DNA from: Diadophis punctatus similis
Taxonomy: Eukaryota > Chordata > Lepidosauria > Squamata > Dipsadidae
Length of the DNA: 64,000 bases
Direction: 5' to 3'
Assembly (NCBI GenBank): GCA_023053685.1
Contig: JALIGW010000004.1
Span: forward strand, 85,544,749 to 85,608,748
Shown here: positions 21,930-33,530 of the stretch, in pieces
How the letters are laid out: every line of letters starts with the position of its first letter
Numbering within the stretch: position 1 is the stretch's first letter
Translations under genes and position numbers: made by a program
The notes under the pieces: generated by a model
Database searches by the model: none
The model's input: only the letters and a program-made list of their open reading frames with translations
What the model was told of the DNA's origin: nothing

Positions 21930-22158
21930 GAAGAGCCAAGATAGTGCAGTGGTTAAATGCAGCACTGCAGGCTACTGCTAGTTCAGCAGTTCAGCTGTTC
22001 AAATCTCACCGGCTCAAGGTTGACTCAGCCTTCCATCCTTCTGAGGTCGGTAAAATGAGGACCCAGATTGTTGGGGGCAATATGCTGAACTCTGTAAACC
22101 GCTTAGAGAGGGCTGTAAAGCACTATGAAGCGGTATATAAGTCTAAGTGCTATTGCTA
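21930..22158 (+). mobile_element. tRNA-derived SINE with L2-like tail
   Basis: Near full length: AGTGCAGTGGTTAAATGCAG at the head, TTCAAATCTCACC box B, GGTAAAATGAGGACCCAGAT core, stem ACCGCTT (22098-22104) pairing with AAGCGGT (22128-22134), then ATATAAGTCTAAGTGCTATTGC. Confidence 0.88.
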
Positions 22159-23335
22159 AGTCAGTGGAACAATTAGAAGCCAAGGATCAAGAACTGGAGA
22201 GAGTTTTTCCTTTTCCTTGTCCTTTCAGAATAAAATTTGCCGGTTTCCTCATGAATTTCCTAGGCTTTGTACTCTGTTCTTATTTAGATGTTCTTCAGTC
22301 TCTGGATTAAAAAGATCATGGGAAATTTTTGTTTGGCAAATATTGATTTTTCTGGCTCTTTGCCTCTTCAGTCCCTGTTCCCCACCTCTCCACCTTTACC
22401 TGCAGACCAAGGTGAGAACCTGGGAATTCTCTGAGTAAACTGTACATAGCAACTTTTTCTTAAGTTGGCAGTTGAAGGGAAAGCAATCTTTGGACTCTTT
22501 CATGAGCATCCATAGGGTGTGGTCCCAAAAGTTAAGATGATGGTTGCAATAGTTGGGACCAAAGCTCCATCACCTCATTGCAACCATCATGTAGACTTTT
22601 TGGATCACAACCTGAAGATACTCCTGGTTCCTCCCACCTTCTGTTGCCTTTACAGTGAAAAGGTTTTTAATAATGGGCCTATGCTGGCTTCAGGCAGATG
22701 TTTATTCATTGTTCCTTATGTGTATTATGAGAATGATGCTGCCTAGCCGATGGTGCATTGGCTGATCTTGAACTGCCTGAGACAAAGAGAGTCAAATTTG
22801 GTTAATAGACCCCCATAACTCTGTGAGTTACACTGAGAAGTTGCACTGAGACGACTTGCCAAACGTCCTAACTGTTGGCAAGAAGATTATGGGAATTGTT
22901 CCACAGAGTCACTCACCAGGAGTGACATTTGATAAGAGAGAGACTTGCCTTCAATAGCCGTGTACTGTGGAGAGTAGTTATAAGGTGTGCTGAGATAGCA
23001 TACAAGGACCAAGCATTGCATTAAAAATATTATTTTCTTCGTACTGGGAGCAAGAAATGTGAATGCATAGGAAATGGATCGGTGCAAAGTACTTCTGAGG
23101 TCCTTTAGAGCATGCTGTTTTGCAATTATAGAAAGAGTTTCCATATGGACTTCAGAAAGCAGGTATTTGTGATTTGCTTACAGCTAATTTCCCTATTGCG
23201 GCTGTTTAGCCTTGTTGCCATCTGGCCGGGCAGCCAACCTAAACCAAGTGATTAACTCCTACAGGCAGCGCATAATGAATAGCTGAACCAGAATTGTGTA
23301 TATCCCTTGACACCTGAAGCAGAGGAAGAGAAGTA
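22159..23335. other. Unclassified sequence
   Basis: No gene supported. It contains the inverted repeat at 22521-22606. Confidence 0.5.
22521..22606. repeat. Imperfect 30-bp inverted repeat
   Basis: GGTCCCAAAAGTTAAGATGA... (22521-22550) is nearly complementary to 22577-22606, with a 26-bp spacer. It could be a miniature transposon remnant, but no target duplication is visible. Confidence 0.7.
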
Positions 23336-23547
23336 GAAGTAGAAGTGAAAGAAAGAAGAAGGGAGAAGAGGAGGAGGAGGAGGAGGAGGAGGAGGAGGAG
23401 GAGGAGGAGGAGACGAAGATGAAGACGAAGACGATGAAGAAGAAGAAGAAGAAGAAGAAGAAGAAGAAGAAGAAGAAGAAGAAGAAGAAGAAGAAGAAGA
23501 AGAAGAAGAAGAAGAAGAAGAAGAAGAAGAAGAAGAAGAAGAAGAAT
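23336..23547. repeat. Compound (GGA)n then (GAA)n microsatellite
   Basis: GGA units at 23369-23412, a mixed GAC/GAT/GAA bridge, then about 110 bp of GAA units. The poly-Leu minus-strand frame is an artefact. Confidence 0.97.
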
Positions 23548-25131
23548 AATCACAGCAACATCAGGTCATCCACCAGAGTATGAACCACTTTGTCAGAGAC
23601 AGTTCTATAGGTTAGGTTACTTCATTGTGTGCTGTGTTTAGGTGTTTGCACACAAGTGGAATGGTCGAAGTATGCAGGCTAAGTGTAGGAGGAATGGTCA
23701 AGGATGGTTTTGAGTTGAGGTCAACTTGTGGTGATTTCCATCCATCTTGTTAGTAAGTTATTCGATCCTGACCTCTTCCTAGATGGCTTTTTAGCTTCCC
23801 AATCTAGGTTACAATTCTGGGATTTCGTGATGGTTTCTCAGCCAAATACTAACCCAGCACCATTTATTAAATAGATTAAATAAAGTCTATTCACGTTGAG
23901 TTGTTGAGCTTCTTGGTTGTTGTTTTTTCCATTGGTTGGTTTATTTGAGCCTGTTTCATCAGCGGTTTAGAAACTCAATGACAATAACAAAAAGTATACA
24001 TTAAAATTGTTTGCACCTTCTTCTACATTCCTAATATCTGATTTTTCTAAGATAATTTTCTTAATGTGAATGGTTTGGGGCACCTTTCATCCTGATCTAT
24101 GCACCTTGGATACACATTTGATGAACCGACATGTTCTGTTCACATAATAATCAGATTGCAAAACCATGCCACAAAACTCTAAAAATATACGTGGATTGGG
24201 GTGCATAATTTTCTCCTGCTTCCTGTTTAGATTTGAGCATACAACTGAAGACATTAGTATCAAAATTCACACAAAAAGGAAAGATTTATTCTGTAATGTT
24301 ATGTATGAGGAGGTCTTTATATCAAAATGTTCTATCTCAGCCAGCATAAGAAAGGATCACATTGATGTAATCTTCAAATGAGATGAGAGAGACGCGTGTT
24401 CATTAAAGAATGAAGGGTTAACCAAATTAAGCGAACCGGTTTTCATTTTCAAAAGACATGTTAAAAACTGTTTCTCTTAGGAAAGAAATAATAGTCATAA
24501 TCAAAGGAAGTGTAGGACAAGACCTCCCATGTATTCCTTTGATTATTCTGTTGTGTTAATTTTTTTTTAAAAAAGGCTGTAAGACAGGAAAAATGAAGAA
24601 ACTGATTAATATGTTAATTATAACAAGAATTTAGAGTGCTTTCAAGTGGAAAATGAAAACTGTCGATTGAAGGACAGTTAAGGTGAGCATGGAATGAATC
24701 ATGATGATAAGCAGCCGTGTTGATCATTATGCAAAATAATAATAATAAAAAATAATGTTATACTTTTGTAGAGCCAAGTGAAAAAATAATTTCTAGGTTA
24801 ACATTTGTCTATCTAGTTATTTATTTATTTCCATGCATTTGTTAACTTATTAATAATAAGTTTAATTCACTAGCCCAGGCAGAGGAGATACAAAGCATAT
24901 CTGGATATACAGTAACTGGTACGGTGTTGTGTCTCTGAGATCTGAGATCTAATTAAAATCTTGCATTGAAGGTTCCTGTCTTTGTGGTCTCCAGTTTGCT
25001 CTAAAAAGCACGTGTTTGCTTGTTTTGATAGTTACCTGAACTGTTTGCTCTATTTTAAGTAATTACTTAATTCTCTTTCTTCAAGAAAGTCCAATAAGGC
25101 ATCTATTTGAAAAGATCTAGTTATTCTAACC
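23548..25131. other. Unclassified sequence
   Basis: No supported feature. A T9A6 tract lies near 24550. Confidence 0.5.
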
Positions 25132-25493
25132 CAGCGGTTCCCAACCTTTTTGGGATCGAGTACCACTTGGAGGTCCCGTACAGTCGCCGTGTACCACCTG
25201 GTTCCAGAGAAACTAAATTCGATCAGATATCACTTTATTTCCATAATTGTACCGTTCCTTTTTTGGCCCCGCGCATCCAGCAACTGGATTCTCGGGCCGC
25301 TGGGACCAGGTGGGTGGCGTGTGGCAACAGTTGCAAATCGTTGCCAGATTACCTTGTGTTAGGCAGTAAACATTTTTGTGAAGTAAAAAATAACTAACTA
25401 AAAATCGTTCATGACCCCGAAAGTGTTTGCGTACCACCTGGAAGGCCCTCGCGTACCACTAGTGGTACACCTACCACAGGTTGGGAACCACTG
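25132..25493. mobile_element. Non-autonomous hAT element (CAGCGGTTCCCAACC family)
   Basis: A 362-bp element. Left end CAGCGGTTCCCAACCT and right end, reverse-complemented, CAGTGGTTCCCAACCT. Target duplication TTCTAACC (25124-25131) and TTCTAAAC (25494-25501), 7 of 8 identical. Inner direct and inverted repeats of GTACCACCTGG occur near both ends. The termini are of the type found in several vertebrate hAT families. The 96-codon frame inside has no transposase motif. Confidence 0.9.
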
Positions 25494-25610
25494 TTCTAAA
25501 CACTCTGCACAAAGAATTTAGACTTCCAATTTACACTTGGAAGGCTGAACAAAGATCTCCTACGGATCTATCCTTAATACCAGATGGATCCATAAGGTAT
25601 CAGTCTAGAC

Positions 25611-25740
25611 CAGGGTGGATAATTACGGCAACTTGATGACCTGTGGACTTCATCTCTCAGATTTCTTGCGTCAGCATGGCTCAGGAATTCTGGGACTTGA
25701 AGTCCACAGATCACGAAACTTCCAGAGTTGCCCATTTCGT
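25611..25740. mobile_element. Palindromic hAT-type miniature element (aged)
   Basis: 130 bp with diverged inverted arms around a centre near 25675 (CTGTGGACTTCA... / ...TGAAGTCCACAG). It is flanked by a perfect 8-bp GTCTAGAC (25603-25610 and 25741-25748). Same family as the fresh copy at 62947-63081. Confidence 0.8.
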
Positions 25741-25748
25741 GTCTAGAC

Positions 25749-26373
25749 AGAACGAACCAGTCAACCCCAATTCACCAAGAGATTATTTCCAAACATCAAG
25801 CTCTTGATACTCTAATGTGAACGAAAAGTGAAGCTATTTGTCATAATATTTCTCATCAGTTGATATCAATATTGTAATAGGCAGTTAATAAAAATGAGTT
25901 GGGTTTATGCTTGGGGCAGAGAATGATGTATCTAAAATGCAGTGATTATCTTTGAAGAAAATAGAGATTTAACTGTTTATTTAATCTAGCTTCTTACTCA
26001 TTCAGAAGCTCCGGGCTGCCACTTGGTAAGGCAAACACAGAGGCACTTTCCTCTTTCAAAGCTGAAATCACCACCCCAGGTGAGATGCTTGATGGAAAAA
26101 GCAAAGAAAGCCAATGAAATATATACAGAATTCTTTTTTCCCCTTCACTTCCAAACAAACTGGCTATTGGCATTACATAGGACCTATTGAAGGCATGGTT
26201 GTCTCAGACCACTAGCTCAACAGGACGGAATTTGCTTTTGGGTCTTGATATATTGTATATTGTATCAATGGTTTTCAACTTCTGATTCTTCTTAGAAACA
26301 CAACAAGTGGAGTGTAGTTTAAGTCAATAAAACTTCAGACTTTGTAAGAGGGAAACATAATAGAATATATGAA

Positions 26374-26433
<60 letters not shown>

Positions 26434-26917
26434 AATGGGTGGATGGATGGATGGATGGATGGTCTGATGAAGGGAGGGAGGGAGGGAGGTACAGAGGGAT
26501 GGAGGGATGTATTATGTAAAGGGAGAGGTGTAACAAAGTTACTTATTGTTCTGGGGCCCAGATCCTCTGATAGACTGATTGGTGGAACTGAAGATATGAA
26601 CAGTTGAGAATTATTTTGTATTGGGGCTTCTTTACAATGGATACCAGTGAATATATTTAGAAGATCCAAATTCAAACTCCATTGTTTTCAATGAAAGAAG
26701 GCCTTTGTTGCATGGATTTTTGCCTAAAGACTTTGAAGAGCTGCTACCAGCTGCAACGAAGAAGAATAAAACAGACAGAGCAAATGTCTTAATAATGGTC
26801 ATTTTTATATTTCCTAACTTCAGTGTTTTTTTTTCTTGCTTGTTATGGTGATATAATTGGTTACATTTGTTCTAAGCATAAAGATTTCAGATTTGCAAAA
26901 CTCTTCACTGCTATTGA
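25749..26917. other. Unclassified sequence with microsatellites
   Basis: Only the GT/GGAT/GGGA cluster at 26374-26510 was recognised. Confidence 0.55.
26374..26510. repeat. (GT)n, (GGAT)n, (GGGA)n cluster
   Basis: About 57 bp of GT, then GGAT units (26436-26463), then GGGA units (26472-26490) and scattered GGAT/GGGA. Confidence 0.95.
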
Positions 26918-27190
26918 GGGCTGCGCAATAGCTCAGTGGTTAAAGAGGCCGTGTTTGTTAACTAGAAAGCTGACAGCCTGGGTTCGAGACCCAAGTGCCA
27001 CACAATGGGGTGAGCTCCCGTTCCTTGCTCCCGTTCTTACCCAACTAGTGGTTTGAAAGCATGCAAGAGTAGATAAATGGGTACCACTTCAGTGGGAAGG
27101 AAACAGCGTTCCGTGCGTCTTTGGCATATAGCTATGCTGGCCACATGAACACGGAAATTTGAACAATGCTGGCTTCCTCAGCCAAGAAAC
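26918..27190 (+). mobile_element. Sauria-type SINE, 3' truncated
   Basis: tRNA-like head: TAGCTCAGTGGTTAAAG (box A) and GGTTCGAGACCC (box B), followed by GTGAGCTCCCGTT, AGTAGATAAATGGGTACCAC, GTTCCGTGCGTC and GGCCACATGA blocks, diagnostic of the squamate Sauria SINE. The BovB-like tail is missing; at 27190 it runs into half of a palindromic hAT-type element (CCCCAGCCAGC, to about 27255). Confidence 0.88.
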
Positions 27191-27255
27191 GGAGATGAAC
27201 ATTCCCAAAATTCCCCAGCCAGCATAATCTCAGTTGAAACCCACACACCTTAAAA

Positions 27256-27650
27256 TTGCTGGATACTCTGCACTCCATTGGTCAGTCTTACCTGGAGAGT
27301 CTTCCCCTGCCAAGCACGCACCTTTGTGGCAAACAATGGAGTTTAAAAAGACGGAACTGCCCAAAAGATTATGGGAGGCTGGTGATTCAAATCAGAAAGC
27401 ATTGGATATTGTTCAATCCTGACATATGTGTGATTAATCTCTATTTTAAAATAGGCACATGACATTCTGAGTAAAGATATAGTGATTATATGCTTATGCA
27501 ACATCTAAATGAGAGAAGTGGGAATATGAAATAGAGAATAAGAACATCACTCACTGTTAAATTAACAGTAGGCTTCAGTGTTTGTTAAGTTTGTTAAAAT
27601 AGAAGCTTCTGAAAGTTCCGAATGATTATCAAAAATGTCAGCTTCCATTA
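27256..27650. other. Unclassified sequence
   Basis: Nothing recognised. Confidence 0.5.
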
Positions 27651-27665
27651 TAGCAGGAACCTTTA

Positions 27666-28431
27666 TTTTTTTTATTTTTTCCCATTTTTCCAATTTACAG
27701 ATCAATAAACATTTTTAACAGTACTGTGTCATATTTTTCATATGGTTATTTACATTTATTTCTATACATCTTTATTTCTCTGTCCTAACCAATTATACCA
27801 CTTATTCCACACCTCATAAAATTATGTTTCTTCCTTGCCTTTCATTTCTAATGTGAGCTTATACATCTCTGCACGTTCCAGTATCTTATGTATTTTCAAG
27901 TTTCCAACATTGAGTGTATACAATTCTTGCTGTGGTTACTATGTGTAAAATGATGTATTGGAGTTGTTTCTTTATCTTTTGGTTAATTATTCCTAATAAG
28001 AATAGTTCAGGTTTAAATTCTATTTGTTCTCCTATTATCTCTGGTAGCCATCTCCTTATCTGTTCCCAATATTTCTTCGCTTTGGGGCATTGCCGCCACA
28101 TGTGATAAAAAGTTCCATCCTTACTTTTGCATTTCCAGCAATCTGGTTTCATATTTGTATACATTTTTGCCAATCTCGCCGGCGTTAAATGCCACCTATA
28201 AAGCATTTTATATTGATTTTCTTTAGATACAGTCGATAATGTTAATTTACAGTTCTTGTTCCATATTCTTTCCCATTTCTCTAAATTTATATTACGGCCA
28301 ATATTTTGTGCCCATGCAATCATCGAACCTTTCACAATTTCCTCTTCCATTTCCACTTCCAATAAGTGTCTATATGCTTTTGTTATAAATTTTTCTTCAT
28401 TCCCCATCGGTATTGTATCTAATTGTTGTGG
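27666..28431 (-). mobile_element. 5'-truncated L1 LINE with target duplication
   Basis: The element runs on the minus strand from 28431 down to an A-rich 3' end at about 27666. Flanks 27651-27665 and 28432-28446 match at 13 of 15 bases (TAGCAGGAACCTTTA and TAGCGGAAACCTTTA), a typical L1 target duplication length. Confidence 0.85.
27886..28407 (-). pseudogene. L1 ORF2 C-terminal domain fragment
   Basis: 173 residues ending at the natural C-terminus. YKMLYRWHLTPARLAKM (66-82) precedes a cysteine/histidine cluster C90-x2-C93-x8-H102-x4-C107, as in L1 ORF2 C-terminal segments, then a FLLGII-type block. Endonuclease and reverse transcriptase are absent because of 5' truncation. The frame itself is intact over its whole length. 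Confidence 0.88.
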
Positions 28432-28446
28432 TAGCGGAAACCTTTA

Positions 28447-29564
28447 AAGAAGCCATGATCCCCTGCTTCGGGACTTAAAAATCACCTTAAAAGTTGTTCT
28501 CTTTTAGATCAAAGTTTTTAGACAATGTATTTTAAAACCGTAACCTGAATGAACAATTAGCAAATACTTTTAAACTGTTGTCGTTTTATTTTAGTTCCAG
28601 TTTGAGTTCCAGATGGAGCAGTTAGCTCCAAGCAAAGCACAGTGACCCCTGTGCTTCCCATTCTGTATGAACTAAAATATATCCCCAGGATAAAGATTTT
28701 GCTGCATACAATCCTGCTACGTTTCTGAATCATTTGGTAAATCACATCTCTGTGGAATGAGATCGGGCACATTTTGGAAAACAATCTGGTATAAGGGTTG
28801 GACTAGAAGCCCTCCAAGGTCCTTTCCAACTCTGTTATTCTGTTATTTAGCATTCCACATGGCAGGCCAACATTCCCAAAATAACTTGCACAACCCAATT
28901 GCTCCCTGTCCCACACTGCTCGCAATTCCAGATGTGCAAATAGACAGGTGTTTCACACAAGAGTAGCTCCTTAAGTGCCCCAGAATGGAAGCTAACAGAA
29001 GGAGACATTGGCCTGATTATGTGAGATCTTCATTGGTTTCATCTAAGGGAGCATTCTGACATTGTTCATGCTTGGACAGTTTAGTAGTCTCTTCTGGCAG
29101 AAGTAAATTAGATTCCTGCTGAAACATTTGCTCTCCAACTGCATAAAAATCCGTGAGTGTGTCGAACAATGTACAATGCTGGAAGCTTCCACCCCTTGTA
29201 GAACTGCTTTATGGTCAGAGTTTGATGCTGAGGAAATTCAGGCTAGCTGTTGGCAGTCTGCACTCTGACATCGTGGTGGATTGGATTGAAAGGAGAGATA
29301 ATCTTGGTCACTTTTTTAGTCACTTGCCAGTACAGATAATTTGAAGTTACGTTTGCCTTCAGATTCATAAATCAAAGTGTGTTTAATCAAGTCGCCCTTC
29401 AAACTGATGAAGACTAACAGCTTGGTACAGGGTTATAACTAAGTATAATCAAGAAAACATCTGTATAGTTGTGTCAGGATATAAGATGTACACCTTGAAG
29501 TCTTCTCTTGATTTATGTTGTGTTAGGCTGTGAAAAATGATTGGGAATGTCAGGCAGGAAGTGA
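28447..29564. other. Unclassified sequence with one CR1 tail
   Basis: A CR1 3' terminal fragment (plus strand) lies at 28795-28846 (GGACTAGAAGCCCTCCAAGG). The rest is unassigned. Confidence 0.55.
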
Positions 29565-29566
29565 TA

Positions 29567-29829
29567 TTGTGTTTCCCCAAAAATAAGACCCTGTCTTATA
29601 TTGTTTTGAACCCCGAAATAAACACTTGGCCTTATTTTCAGGGAGGTCTTATTATTTTGGGGTGCATGGAGCAAGACGGGGCTCCTCTTGCTGTCTTACT
29701 GTACCTTATTTCCAGCTCTGTCTCCCTAATCCTAACCAGAGGAAATGGCGGGGACCGGCTGCTCATGAGGTTAAATATTTTCGGGGAGGGCTTATTTTCA
29801 GGGGAGGGCTTATTTTCAGGGAAACACGG
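29567..29829. mobile_element. TA-flanked DNA transposon, mariner-like
   Basis: Left end GTGTTTCCCCAAAAATAAG and right end, reverse-complemented, GTGTTTCCCTGAAAATAAG form inverted repeats with sub-terminal AGGGCTTATTTTCAGG modules. TA dinucleotides flank both sides (29565-29566, 29830-29831). No transposase. Superfamily is inferred from the TA only. Confidence 0.65.
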
Positions 29830-29831
29830 TA

Positions 29832-30401
29832 CCATTTCGGTCTCTTTGTAGGAAGACACGGAAGTTCCATATTTTATATGCAGATCGAGGTTTTGAGGCC
29901 AGAGATGTCTCTGGAGATGAGGTTAAACAGTCAATATGATGGCCACCACCACCACACAAGTAAAGAACCATCTTGTTATGACCCGGGTCATAAAAAGTAG
30001 TGAAGTTTGATTGCATGGTTTTGGCTGCCATCTTGAATTTTTTTCACCCCTCCTGACAACACCCCCCTTGAGCCAATCCTGTGAAAACATCTGGCAGAAA
30101 CCATGCAAAGGTCTCTCCCGAGCCTCTGAAAGTAGGCTGCCAATTTTCTCCGGCACTCGGGGAAAGATAGGCAGCGATGGCTATGGGCATTTGCGGGCAT
30201 CATCTAAACCAGCCTTGAGAAGTTGAACAAAGCATTTGAGCCTGTATGGAGTTCCCTTCCTGTTTTCATTCTGTCCCAAAACCCCGTGAGCGATGGAGGC
30301 TTAGGCCAAAGCTCAGCTGCTGCTCTTCCTGTGAAAGGAGAGATGCTTGAAGAAGAAGCAGCCATGGATGGAAGCTCCCCCGAGGGAGACCCAACTTTGA
30401 A
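29832..30401. other. Unclassified sequence
   Basis: Several overlapping 70-80 codon frames on both strands, none with a recognisable domain. Confidence 0.5.
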
Positions 30402-30592
30402 ATAAGGAGGAATTTCCAGGCAGTGAGAACCATCACTCAGTGGGGCAGCTCGTCTCCTGGAGCTGTGGGTGAAATTTTAAAGAAAAGATTGGACAATTAC
30501 TTGTCTGGAATGGTATAGGATTCTTCTGCTTGAGCAGGGGGTTGGACTAGACGACCTCCAAGGTCCCTTCCATCGCTGGGATTCTATGATTC
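30402..30592 (+). mobile_element. CR1 LINE 3' end, divergent subfamily
   Basis: ORF2 end (AGGAATTTCCAGGCAGTGAG) through GGTATAGGATTCTTCTGCTT and tail ending GATTCTATGATTCT, closer to the ATTCTATG octamer end of amniote CR1 than the other copies here. Confidence 0.85.
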
Positions 30593-31049
30593 TAACATGT
30601 ACCAGAGGTTACATCATATGTCATATTGATGGGCTATCAGATGTAACCAAAGTTTATTTATTTTGATTTTGAATTGGGGCGGTGCTGGGGATTTTTTCAG
30701 TGAATATCAGGGGTTAAAAACAAGAAAGGGGAAAAACATAAAAAAAATATGACAAAGCCAGAATAATTTGTGAATTGTTTATGCATATAAATTTCTCCTT
30801 GTTTTTTTAAAAAAAGAATGCTTGCCTTGATGAGAAGAGGAACAGTAGCTGCTTCTTCCTATTACTTTTCATGTCTTAACAAGTTGAACAGCTGCTCTTT
30901 CAAAGTGACAGCTGCAATTCACATTTCCCATCCAACACTCCCGGCGTTAATGATATTAAATCATTGTTGCAGAAAGAGCTACATCGGCCCCAGGTTCATT
31001 CCAGTTAGGTGACTGCATGAATGGAGCTTCATCACCACTGTTGGAAGGT
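30593..31049. other. Unclassified sequence
   Basis: Nothing recognised apart from a T7A7 tract near 30805. Confidence 0.5.
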
Positions 31050-31052
31050 GGA

Positions 31053-31107
<55 letters not shown>

Positions 31108-31188
31108 GAAGGAAGGAAGGAAGGAAGGAAGGAAGGAAGGAAGGAAGGAAGGAAGGAAGGAAGGAAGGAAGGAAGGAAGGAAGGAAGG
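31050..31188. repeat. Compound (GAAA)n then (GGAA)n microsatellite
   Basis: About 55 bp GAAA followed by about 82 bp GGAA with a single clean switch point near 31107. Confidence 0.97.
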
Positions 31189-32164
31189 ACAGACCAGTTC
31201 CACAAGGACATTCACATTCAGTTGATTACCCCTCTTTTATTTAAAATTTTATTTAAATTTCCAGGCACTCTGCTAATTTAAATTTGCACTACCTGTTAAA
31301 TAATCAAGATAAATTTATTTCTCTAAAAGTCTCAACGTTTTGCTACATTAGATGTGAGCTTCACCCACAAATGGTTCTGTGAATGGTTCTTAAGGGACAG
31401 GTTTGTCTTGATTTTATATATTGTATTCTTATCGGTCAATGACTGAGGCGTCTGCCTGCCACTCTGAAGCAGGGCAGAATTTCAACCCCTGAAAATGAGA
31501 AACAATGGGCTGCCCATTGGGGGAAAGTGGCATCAAAGCCCCCTAGCAGCCTAGCAATGCCAAAGAGCAGGAGACTGCAAAATATGTGCAGAGGGAACGA
31601 AACGTTTCAATTGAAATCTCAAATGCATCCAGTACAATGTTCAACTTCTGTCATGGCCTTCAGGCTCTCCTTCTCTGGCCACAACACCAGAGACGGAGCC
31701 TCGGGCCCTCAAGGTCTCCCAAGTGTGCTTGGTCAGGGCTGAGCAAACACACTGAAGCTAGTTGTGAATGAAGCTAGTGGCACTTCAGACAATTACAAAA
31801 GCAGGCAGGCAGATGGCAACGCAGATGCCCACCCGCTCCAGGGTACCCGGGGGGGAGGGGGGGAGCAAAGCCTGGCCTGAGAGATGGCACTGAGAGATGG
31901 CACCATGGCAAGACGCTAGATTCAGACACTATAGAGCCTTGCCATAGCGCAGGTTCAGGAAATGAAATGGAGACCAGTGTGCCCCACTGCCCTCCAGAGA
32001 TGAAACCCCAGGAGGTCCTACAAGCCACTCCAAATCGAGGAGCAGAGAGCAGGAAGGAAGGTCCTAGGAACGCAGGCTGACGTGGGGGAGAGGTTTTCAA
32101 AACAGACTTGTCTCTGGTGGCTGCTCTAAAGTAAGCCGGCTGAAAGGATGATTGAGTTGACTAA
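31189..32164. other. Unclassified sequence
   Basis: No gene supported. A G-rich patch lies at 31849-31863. Confidence 0.5.
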
Positions 32165-32318
32165 ATGTCTTTTTATATATTGTTATACTGTATTTTAACC
32201 CTGTTTTTAAATTTTTTATACTGATGTTATTTGTATTTTTGTTAGCTGCTCAGAGTCCCTGCGGAATTGAGCGGCATATAAATGCAAGTAATAAATAATA
32301 AATAAAATAAATTAAAGC
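32165..32318 (+). mobile_element. L2-type 3' end
   Basis: AT-rich UTR, then stem GCTGCTC (32245-32251) pairing with GAGCGGC (32269-32275, one G-U pair), ATATAAATGC and AATAAATA tail. Stem sequence differs from the 8.5-kb copy but still pairs. Confidence 0.72.
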
Positions 32319-32424
32319 ATTAGCTACCCCTCCCCCCACACACTGGTGTTTCAAAGAGGTGACCAAGGCATGGAGGGCTGTCTGTGAAGGCCCCACCCTC
32401 AATTTTCAAGATCGAGCTGGGCAG

Positions 32425-32657
32425 AATAATAGCAATAGCACTTTACTTATATACCGCTTCATAGTGCTTTACAGCCCTCTCTAAGCGGTTTACAGAGTTC
32501 AGCCTATCACCCCCAACAATCTGGGTCCTCATTTTACCCACCTCGGAAGGATGGAAGGCTGAGTCAACCTTGAGCCGGTGAGATTTGAACTGCTGAACTG
32601 CTGAACTAGCAGTAGCCTGCAGTGCTGCATTTAACCACTGCACCACTTCAGCTCTTA
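32425..32657 (-). mobile_element. tRNA-derived SINE with L2-like tail
   Basis: Full-length reverse copy: AGCAATAGCACTTTACTTAT end at 32431 and AGCTGAAGTGGTGCAGTGG head at about 32655. Core and hairpin tail present. Confidence 0.88.
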
Positions 32658-33228
32658 AGAAGCCTCCCTAGCCACAACTGCTACACACACATTGAGGTAG
32701 ATGACCCTTAAATTGTGTGCCGTCCTTGAATGAGGAAAGGTGACTCTATCCAAGGAAAAAGTTGGAATGTCCCCAGATCTGAACGCCCACCATCTGCATC
32801 AACGGCCTGCCTCTAGAAGCCCTTTGCTTCTGCTGCAACAAGGATCACAAGCTCTAGATAAATGTCCCACTTGTCACTTTTTTTAATTAAAATGTTCAAA
32901 CAACATCTCAATCTTTTCATCGGGTTTTCTGTGTATACATCATAATTCATTTAGAGTCCGCGTATTCTTCTCAAAAAGATATTAAAACTAAGGTCATGTC
33001 TCCTTTGAATCGAGCTAAGCTCCCAATGCTTTGGGATATGTTCTTCTTACACTAGGAGTGTGGAAATGGTTTTTGCCACTGTTTTCTTACAGGATACTTT
33101 TTTCCCCAGCTCCTAGCATCCCTGTGGTCTCTATTCAAGGCATAATCAGCCCTGATCTTGCCTTTTTGATATGGCCCAAAATTGGATAAGTATTGGTAAT
33201 TGGGTAGGATTTTATTACAATGCAGAAT
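32658..33228. other. Unclassified sequence
   Basis: Nothing recognised. Confidence 0.5.
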
Positions 33229-33530
33229 TCAGGATGGGATGGGATGGGATGGGATGGGATGGAATGGAATGGAATGGAATAGAATAGAATAGAATAGAAT
33301 AGAATAGAATAGAATAGAATAGAATAGAATAGAATAGAATAGAATAGAATAGAATATGGAATAGAATAGAAAAGAAAACAAAAGAATATGAAATAGACTG
33401 GACTGGACTGGACTGGACTGGACTGGACTGGACTGGACTGGACTGGACTGGACTGGACTGGACTGGAGAAGAGAAGAGAAGAGAAGAGAAGAGAAGAGAA
33501 GAGAAGAGAAGAGAAGAGAAGAGAAGAGAA
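33229..33530. repeat. Cascade of related pentamer microsatellites
   Basis: In order: GGGAT units, GGAAT units, AGAAT units (about 80 bp), GGACT units (33397-33466) and GAGAA units (33467-33530). Each differs from its neighbour by one or two bases. Confidence 0.96.

Noticed and set aside
26930..27005. tRNA gene
   Set aside because: Box A and box B are present, but the sequence continues as the Sauria SINE body and the cloverleaf is degraded.
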